Positions 58,201 through 64,000 of a DNA stretch of 64,000 nt are shown here, piece by piece. The notes beneath the pieces were generated by a model. It worked only from the letters and a program-made list of their open reading frames with translations, searched no databases and was not told the DNA's origin. The DNA lies in contig NC_054865.1 in NCBI RefSeq assembly GCF_018320785.1, forward strand, positions 39,931,398 through 39,995,397. The letters are read 5' to 3'. This DNA comes from Cheilinus undulatus. Its lineage: Eukaryota > Chordata > Actinopteri > Labriformes > Labridae. Every line of letters starts with the position of its first letter. Position 1 is the stretch's first letter. The translations under genes and the position numbers were made by a program.

Positions 58201-58605
58201 CCCGTTATTACAGCTGTATATTATATTTAATGCCATTTAGCAGATTAACACTAACCCTGAACATGGTAAACATTCAACTTGCTTGGCATTGTCACCATGA
58301 CTATATAAACATAAAGATGTGACCATTTAGCTTAAAATTGAATGTAGAGAGTAGCAGAGACTACTCTCACAGTGTAGCAAAGAATACAGACTATTGATGA
58401 TTTCATAATAGAATGTTAGAAAGTTCATGTGTTTTCTCTGGATGATTAAAAACAAAACCTAAAATTCGTTTTTAAACTCTTGGATCATCTCACCTTTATC
58501 AGGCCTATCTTCTATTACCGTGGGAATGAGATGATGGCTGTGAGGCTTGGACAATACAAAGCGCATTATTGGACCTGGAGCAACTCATGGAAGCAGTTCA
58601 AAGAG
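40253..58605 (+). CDS. galns: galns, lysosomal N-acetylgalactosamine-6-sulfatase, first 11 exons; 3' end outside window
   Basis: Removes 6-sulfate from keratan sulfate and chondroitin-6-sulfate in lysosomes. Exons: 40253-40360, 40625-40748, 42021-42095, 42236-42338, 44052-44195, 44974-45040, 49593-49720, 49809-49948, 50055-50158, 55823-55965, 58503-58605. All phases join, giving 413 residues. Signal peptide [18 protein letters not shown]; metal ligands LMDD (35-36); formylglycine motif C75-S-P-S-R79, split by intron 2; [34 protein letters not shown]. All key sulfatase residues are intact. Sequons include NVS, NDS, NNS, NLT and NGS. ATG 40253 is chosen for its A at -3 and clean signal peptide; an in-frame ATG at 40217 would add 12 residues. 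The last ~105 residues, starting at the GIDFCPGQ-like region, were not found up to 64000. Confidence 0.96.
40625..42095 (+). CDS. galns: galns catalytic exons 2-3 (40625-40748, 42021-42095)
   Basis: Exon 2 reads [20 protein letters not shown] and ends NPLCSP plus one base; exon 3 completes Ser and gives [20 protein letters not shown]. The sulfatase signature C-x-P-S-R with the Cys that becomes formylglycine is thus split at a phase-1 intron, the same position as the recalled human intron 2. The 1.27-kb intron holds a retroelement tail (41755-41925). Confidence 0.95.
41755..41990 (+). mobile_element. non-LTR retrotransposon 3' tail and adjoining repeat
   Basis: Ends caataaaactcgattctgattctgattctg-like, in short: an AATAAAACTCG (here agtaaaactcg) lead into a (ATTCTG)3 tail at 41903-41918, typical of fish LINE 3' ends. 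Another repeat follows (cacaacccacttttgggtcc at 41932-41951). Confidence 0.55.
42395..43090 (+). mobile_element. Tc1-like element, left half, in galns intron 4
   Basis: Begins with TIR-like sequence (cacattgacttaaatatttagacc, 42479-42502), followed by a Tc1 transposase N-terminal region recognisable at nucleotide level: atgaggtctaaggagctgcc, gtggcctccataattctcaaatg, ccaaactgagcaat, agggaggtgacc-like and ctgactgagctccagag. It stops near 43090 without the DDE half. Similar to the salmonid-type Tc1 family (recalled). Confidence 0.8.
43343..43361. repeat. poly(T) tract
   Basis: Run of 19 T in galns intron 4, with no other structure around it. Confidence 0.8.
45078..46027 (-). repeat. dispersed repeat family A, copy 2 (reverse orientation)
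   Basis: About 20 degenerate units of ggcaaaaatgggttaaaagt (45480-45960). On the left it is bounded by cccagccaaatgggg and gcccatgg (45117-45137), the reverse of the closing block of the copy at 659-1320. On the right it is bounded by aatttgaacatcagagccca, matching that copy's outer end. Confidence 0.75.
47345..48260 (-). pseudogene. L2-type LINE reverse transcriptase remnant
   Basis: Read on the minus strand: SGVPQGSVF around 48150-48180 (RT motif GVPQGSVLGP), then [12 protein letters not shown] near 48055-48090 (Y/FADD active site), [18 protein letters not shown] near 47560-47615, and [20 protein letters not shown] with [13 protein letters not shown] at 47380-47500, the C-terminal signature of fish L2-like ORF2. 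Several frameshifts and stops: an inactive fragment. 46580-47060 may be more of the same insertion but was not recognised. Confidence 0.8.
49593..50158 (+). CDS. galns: galns exons 7-9 (49593-49720, 49809-49948, 50055-50158)
   Basis: A tight cluster with introns of 88 and 106 bp. It encodes [44 protein letters not shown] (Asp-Asn metal ligands) and [19 protein letters not shown] (substrate Lys). All active-site positions recalled for the human enzyme are present. Confidence 0.95.
50740..50960. promoter_or_regulatory. candidate conserved noncoding block in galns intron 9
   Basis: Single-copy-looking, GC-richer than its flanks. It contains ggcctgatagcac (50858-50870), a 13-mer that occurs again at 55073-55085 in a similar GC-rich block of the same intron. 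Enhancer function is inference. Confidence 0.25.
53204..53864. mobile_element. nonautonomous Tc1-like element with both TIRs
   Basis: The left end TACAGTACCTGTAAAAAATA and the right end, reversed, TACAGTGCCTATAAACAGTA continue into cacccc. TA flanks both sides. The interior retains the Tc1 5' region (aaaatcaagacagaagaac) but no transposase; it is an internally deleted copy. Confidence 0.85.
55823..58605 (+). CDS. galns: galns exons 10-11 (55823-55965, 58503-58605)
   Basis: Encode [20 protein letters not shown] with [19 protein letters not shown], then [20 protein letters not shown] and [14 protein letters not shown]. They correspond to recalled human residues up to about NSWENFRQ. The donor gag|gtaaaa at 58606 opens an intron that runs past the window. 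Confidence 0.94.
56580..56735 (+). mobile_element. tRNA-derived SINE remnant
   Basis: B-box-like ggggttcaatcatc (56620-56633), followed by tgtccttgggaaagacccttaaccctac (56656-56683). The latter is the conserved body of a widespread fish SINE (gtgtccttgggcaagacactt, recalled). Confidence 0.6.
57163..57275 (+). mobile_element. tRNA-derived SINE, plus strand
   Basis: A box tagctcagttggtagagtgg (57170-57189) and B box gttgtgggattgactcc (57226-57242), then cttatctaataaaagcaatg. The structure is tRNA-like, but the acceptor stem and B box are degraded, so it is not a functional tRNA. Confidence 0.7.
57770..57966. mobile_element. piggyBac-like MITE, short copy
   Basis: Starts TTAA followed by cgctttcaaggtcactcattgaaatac and ends tgaccatatatggttccctg then ccccatatagggtaaa. 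These are the reversed ends of the 1-kb element at 11778-12822, with most of the interior gone. It keeps the CCATATATGG CArG box (57934-57943). Confidence 0.7.
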
Positions 58606-60489
58606 GTAAAACTTCCACTCCAACTTTGTCACATCTCCTCTTCCTCATTTGTTGATTTGCACTGCCTCGTTCTCTCTCTTTGTCTCTTCTGATCTAACTC
58701 AAACACACAAACACTTTCGCTGTCGGTGTTATCTTGAAAATGGCTCATCAGTTGACTGCTGTGTACATCAGCGCGTAATGAATATTAATGAAGAGCCCCC
58801 ACATCAGCAGACTTACATCATTCATCAGCACGTTGACTTGTTTGTTCAAACTCCAGTGGAGATTTTTCCTCCTCTCCATTTACATACCGACATTTCCTGC
58901 TGTACACTCATTCTTTTGGCACCATGGGGCTCGAAAAGAAAAAGAGATGCCAGCAGTATCTCTCTGTCATAATTACATCAACTCTTTTCTGATTAAATGC
59001 ATGAGGAGGAATGTGAAATCTGACTCTGGATAGTGTTGTTCTTCCTTCTCTCCTCTGTCCTTAAAACATGTCCTCCTGTCCTCCCTCTGAGACTCTGCTT
59101 TTCCTGTGATCCAGTTTGTTTTATGCCCCATCGGTCGCTTAAATTGCTCTCTCCTTCAGGGCTGCTGAATCAATAGCAGCCTTCTTTATCAACTCATGTG
59201 AACTGAAGTGGAACTTCACAAATAATGGCGTCTGATTGCCTGTGAGTTGCCTATCGATTGGTGTGTATGTGTGTATGTGTGTACATCAGAAAGAGAGAAA
59301 GGACAAGAGAAAACGTTAATGTGAGTTCTCTACTGTGTGTAGAGATGCATGTCTGTGTGTTTCATGGAGCTCTCTATATGCTTCATGGCATCGTGGCTGC
59401 ATCCTTTCACTGTACATCTCTTGTAATACAATTTATAAACATAAATAAGAGAAACAAACTGATATACTTAGCTGTCATAAGATGCATGAAATACTTTGAA
59501 AACTACACTGAGACGGTAAATACTTTATCAAGGTCCTTATTTAGCTCATCTCTGGTACAGTATGATTGATCACTGATCAATACCTGAACCGTCTCGGCGC
59601 TCAAAATCCTTTTTATATGCTTCAATCTTACATCTGCTCTAGCAGTAATCTACAGTCACACCTAAAAATCCTTCAGCTTTTGTACTTAAAAAACATCATT
59701 TGTGTTTCTTGGCCTCAGGTAAAAATATAAACAAGGCAAAAAGATGTGTGTCTGCGAAGAAGGAGAAAATTACAGGTTAATAGCTGAGAGACGTGTTGCT
59801 CTGTTCTGGCTGTGTTCATGCAGCTCAGCCATGAGGAAAATGAGAAATTTCACAGGCTTAAATGGTTCTCATCAAACTCTCTTGAGGCAGCACTGGGATG
59901 TTAATATTGTGAAATATAGTTTGTTGTGACTCTGGTTCCTTTGTATCTGGATTGCTGAGTAATATGGGCCACAGGAGGAGTTCTGATGATGGCTTTTTTA
60001 ACCTTGTTGGATGAATCACAAGGTAGTAAATGAAAACTGAAAAATCACTTGTTCACAGACACCTGTTAGACCCACACTAATCCCTTATTTTTTTGTTAAT
60101 CTAAGCATGAATTCTGTTATAAAAGTTGGCCAAAGATGTACCAATACTAATATTAATTTTCATACCAAGGCAACAAAATAAAGGTCCTGGGTACCTAATG
60201 TTGGGTTATTTCTTGTTTTTAGTTTTGAATCTCGCAAGTGAACTCCTGCACACTGTCTGAATTGGACAGATACATGGACACTAGGGATTCACTGATCCAC
60301 TTTTTTCAGTTCTGATATGATTCCGATAAATATGTGCCAATACCGATACTGATTCTGATATATGTACAGTGCTTAACAAATTTATTAGACCACCTTAACC
60401 CTGACCAAAGTAAGGTTCATGCCACAGCTGCCCTAAATTAACAGTATTGGTAATTACCAAAATCATTTTTTTATGTTTCTGCAAGGGTA

Positions 60490-60575
60490 TGCAGGAAAAA
60501 AGCCACAGGCTGGACTTAAATCCAGGTCCCCGCTTACAGTATATGGGGCACAACCTAAACGCTAGGCCATCTGCA
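60490..60575 (-). mobile_element. tRNA-derived SINE head, minus strand
   Basis: On the minus strand: A box TGGCCTAGCGTT (near 60558-60569) and B box GGATTTAAGTCC (60512-60523), then AGCCTGTGGCTTTTTTCC. The spacing and the CCTGTGGCT word match the SINE at 5578-5751: same family. Confidence 0.65.
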
Positions 60576-60896
60576 CCCGTCTTCTTTGTTTTAGAAAGCA
60601 GCCTGTTCTAAACATAACTACTCCCTCTTAAAAAAATAAAATCCAAATTGACTTGAGAAATGTCAGTATTTGCTGACCTGTGAATGTAAATAGGGTCAGA
60701 CTTCAGGCTTTCTCTCACAACAGCTTTTGGATGAAAATAAATGTAGGGTTCTTGTAGGTCCTTGAAAAGTCTTAAAAGGTCTTAAATTGGAATTTTTCAA
60801 TTTAAGGCCGTAAAAATGTCTTTAAAAATCGTATTTTTACTAGGGAGAGTTCTTAAATTTTAGGAGGCACTTTGATTAAGGCGTGTCTTTATCCAA

Positions 60897-61390
60897 TACA
60901 GTGTTGATTTCATGGAGTAAAACTATGACTAAAAATATTTGTCAACAGCCTTTTTTCCATGACAAAAACTAGACTAAAACTAGCCAAAAATAGATCTTTG
61001 ATGACTAAAACTGACTAAAAGTAGTTTTAGTTTTCGACAAGATGGCTAAAACTAGACTAAAATGTAATTTAGTTTTTTCAGACATTCCAAATCCATGATA
61101 TTTCTTCACTGTGAGTAAACCTGTCAAAGAAAAGGAATCTGTAGCTATTCTGCCCTTCAGCTGTAGAAAGCAGGGACCCCAGGTTTGGCAGCATGCATAG
61201 AAAACACTACCATGACTTGGTATCAAATTTAGGCAAGTAAATAAATGCTTGGACTAACAGTAAAGACTAAAATGTGAGGACTTTTTATGGACTAAAACTA
61301 GACTAAATTTTTTAAAATTTTCATCGAATAGAACTAGACTAAAACTATAAAGGGTAGAAATGACAAAAATGTGACTAAAACTGATTTTCT
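60897..61390. mobile_element. CAGTGTTAATTTT-type DNA repeat, partial copy 2
   Basis: Starts acagtgttgatttcatggag and contains many gactaaaactag words, the inverse of the words in the copy at 26649-27367. It is nested in or adjacent to a ggtccttgaaaagtcttaaa repeat (60750-60850, 61650-61740). Confidence 0.55.
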
Positions 61391-64000
61391 AGCTATATTT
61401 ATTCAGGTTTTTTGTGTATATTCTTGTAGCATATGTTATGATTAATATTACTGTATGCTACATTGTTAGAAAGGAGGCATTAAATGGGCTGGATATAATC
61501 AGATTTGGGGTTTTATGACCCCAAAAGCATCATATCAATTGAGACACCATTCACAGTGCATTAAATTAGATGATTCAGCTCTGTCCAGTGTACTGAAAAA
61601 TCTCACACATCTCTCATTTTTGACCATTTTCTGCACAAAAAAATGTACGAATTTTTCTTCGCACAGGTCTCAAAAAAGGTCTTCAAAAGTCTTAAATTTG
61701 ATTCTCAAAAATGTGTAGGAACTCTGTAAATGTGTTCAACATTCTAGTCACATTTATATGTAGAGAGCGGAGATGTACTGACTGTGATAATTAGGCTGGC
61801 AAAATAATCATTTAACCAACGCTGATGCTGTTACAGGTACTAGTTCTTTTTTCTCATCACTTCCTCTGCTGCAAGACTTATACCAACATTTCCTCTCATA
61901 ATTGCAGGTAACTTCTTTTGAAAAAACAAAAAAGAATATCTTTTCTTTGATTCAGGTGTTAGGTGTGCTCTATGCCAGTGGTAATTTAATTGGACAGAAC
62001 ATCTGCTTCTGATATCTGTTCATGCCACATGATTTGCAGATGGCCAATGTTTCTCAACAGGGCTGACACTTGCCAATATCTATGTTGAACCGATGCATCA
62101 GAACAAAGTAGATGGTTGCTTCAGAAAATATTTAAAATATTCAGCAAAGTACAGAAGTGCCTAGTAGACATGCAGCTGTGGGATAAGTGGAAGAGTCAAA
62201 CATCTTTCAATTAGGAAATCCCAAGGGGCATTTTTGTTTGCAGCAGAAGACCACACAAGCCACACACATCATAAAAAGACATGAGTACATACATGTTAGC
62301 CGTAACTCCCATGGATTTCATCATGATAAACAGGCAGTGAGATTCAATGGCAGCAGTGCCTACCGCTTATTTAAAAACCCAACGGCTGATGCAACAAGTG
62401 ACCTCAGATATCTGTAGATTTTGCCCTCCTGGCATACGTAAACCTCATCCCTGATGGCAGAAGTCATCACTCTGCATCGAAAGGGTGCAGAGGGTCTTTT
62501 GGACCTGTGGTATAAAAAACACTGAGGAGTAGTCAGGAAACTAGAACAGCGCCATGCAAGCAAGTTAATTTACTCTCCATACATTTGATCTGATCGGGTT
62601 TTCTTTTATAACAAATATTTGAAGGTTTTTTTTAGATATCTGCTTATTTTTTAACTTGTTTAGAGATAGCAGTGTGTTGGTTTACTCACAACAGGGTTAT
62701 TTTAGCTGTTTTCTCAATTTTGACCTATTTTTCTGGTTACCTCAGGATTAAAAATATGATTTTTGCATTACAACAAACCGTTATCTCAAGATAACAGAGC
62801 TGGTTTTTTGTGATAGAAGGATCGTTTTTGGGCCTCTAGAAGAAAAGTTGACTAGCCACCGTGATAGGCCAGGTCCCAACACATCATGTTGCTACTGCAC
62901 AAAATAGAGCTCAAGTTTGGTTCTGGAAGTAAAAATCCCACTCATTTTCTCCAGAGTGGATTTGATTATTAGCCATTTATCTGAAGTATCCAAGTTAGAC
63001 TTCGCCTTAGTGTGAAACGATGTACGTATGCAAGTGTCACAGCAACATCTCATAAGTGGTGGGAAATCAGGTTACCATGGAAATGTCTACCGAGCCTGCT
63101 AACAAAGGCTGTTGACTGTTGTTGGCGATAACACGCAGTATGAAGCAAAATATATGCAAACTACGATATATTACAACATTATTATTTGAAATGTAAAGAC
63201 AAAAAACATTAAAAACAAATAAAACAAAACACAGTGGATTGTGGGATATGTAGTTCCCTCCTCCTTGTAAAGGAATATTTTCCTTTTTCTCTGTTTTCGT
63301 ACGCCGTTTTTGCACCAAATCAAATGTGTCAAAGTCACAAGGATTCATGTAGCTAGATAGCTTGGTTCATGCATTAACAGCGTTGTAATAAGGATTTTGC
63401 TAAATATCTTAGAGGGATTTGAATGGCGAATTTCTCTTCCAGAACCAGCACCACTGAAAAAGTGGGCAAGTACTATTGAACTCCATAAGGAGGTGAGTTT
63501 TGCTTTTCTAGGATTTTTTGGGGCTTTTTTTCCAACTCAGAGGATAAGAAATAAATAGCTTAGAGTTTTTAGAAAACAACTGGAAAATCCTCATAAAACT
63601 GAGTAACTAAATGTATGGAAGCATTTCCTTGAGGAGGTTCAGTCTTAAAGTGGTTGTATACTCTTTCCAACAGTCTTGGACAAAAGCAAAAAGACACCAA
63701 ATATGTCCTTTTCCAAAACTCTTTCTGCCACCCTCGGATGCTCCTGCTCTTTATCTTGTAATAGTGACTGCTGTACTCCAGTTTGAAAGCAGCCTGGTTG
63801 TATCCATAGCATTAATGTCAGAGGAGATATGGACTGCTTGCTGTTCTGTCTTTGGTACAAGAGACAGAGTCAGAGAGATACACACAGCAGGCCTTTCTGC
63901 CTGCTCCTCTGGGATGAGTTTTTCTTTTTTTTCATTCTTTTCTGCATTTCTGAGCTGTTGGCTTCAAAAGACAGAACGAGTCAGGATGAGAGGAGGCTCT

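Larger units (their letters stand above)
58606..64000. other. galns intron 11 (partial), repeat-rich
   Basis: Contains a possible conserved block (58720-58990), a Tc1 terminal fragment (60365-60395), a minus-strand SINE head, the second CAGTGTT repeat (60897-61390) and a repeat-like region at 62780-63550. The remaining galns exons were looked for (a GIDFCPGQ-like segment) and not found. Confidence 0.6.

Noticed and set aside
62780..62795. GTTATCTCAAGATAAC as a functional GATA dyad
   Set aside because: The word is common in fish interspersed repeats, and the surrounding 62780-63550 looks repetitive; no independent support.

Overview
The window is teleost fish nuclear DNA. It has vertebrate genes split by canonical GT-AG introns, 4-7 kb introns and gaps filled with Tc1/mariner, piggyBac-like, L2-type and tRNA-SINE debris, and (CA)n/(GAGA)n microsatellites. 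Four genes can be reconstructed exon by exon: cbfa2t3 (+, 5' end outside the window), pabpn1l (+), trappc2l (-) and galns (+, 3' end outside the window). From recalled human gene order, these four are also neighbours at human 16q24.3, so the window is a conserved synteny block. That order is the main reason for choosing cbfa2t3 and pabpn1l over their paralogues.

Layout. 1-20509: ten coding exons of cbfa2t3 (MTG16/ETO2 co-repressor: NHR1/TAFH, NHR2, NHR3, MYND). All are phase-compatible and give 648 codons from the Met at 92. 20510-30063: probable long 3'UTR, then gene-free DNA with several dispersed repeats. 30064-36134: six exons of pabpn1l (nuclear/embryonic poly(A)-binding protein, one RRM). 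36642-39730: five minus-strand exons of trappc2l (TRAPP subunit, 139 aa). 40253-58605: the first 11 exons of galns (lysosomal N-acetylgalactosamine-6-sulfatase, 413 residues). The last ~105 residues are expected beyond base 64000. 58606-64000: the start of the next galns intron, mostly repeat debris.

Gene relations. pabpn1l and trappc2l converge, and their poly(A) signals lie about 55 bp apart. trappc2l and galns diverge from a 522-bp shared promoter containing a perfect CLEAR/E-box palindrome overlapping a UPRE/CRE-like site. That is a plausible way to couple a lysosomal enzyme with a trafficking subunit. No new enzymatic or defence system is visible. The less expected content is this promoter, a possible 46-bp intron and alternative C-terminus in pabpn1l, a NAGNAG acceptor in cbfa2t3, a perfect 21-bp hairpin inside a piggyBac-like element, and several repeat families present in two or more copies that can be delimited from the window alone. 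All family assignments come from reading the translation and recalling homologues; no database search was possible.
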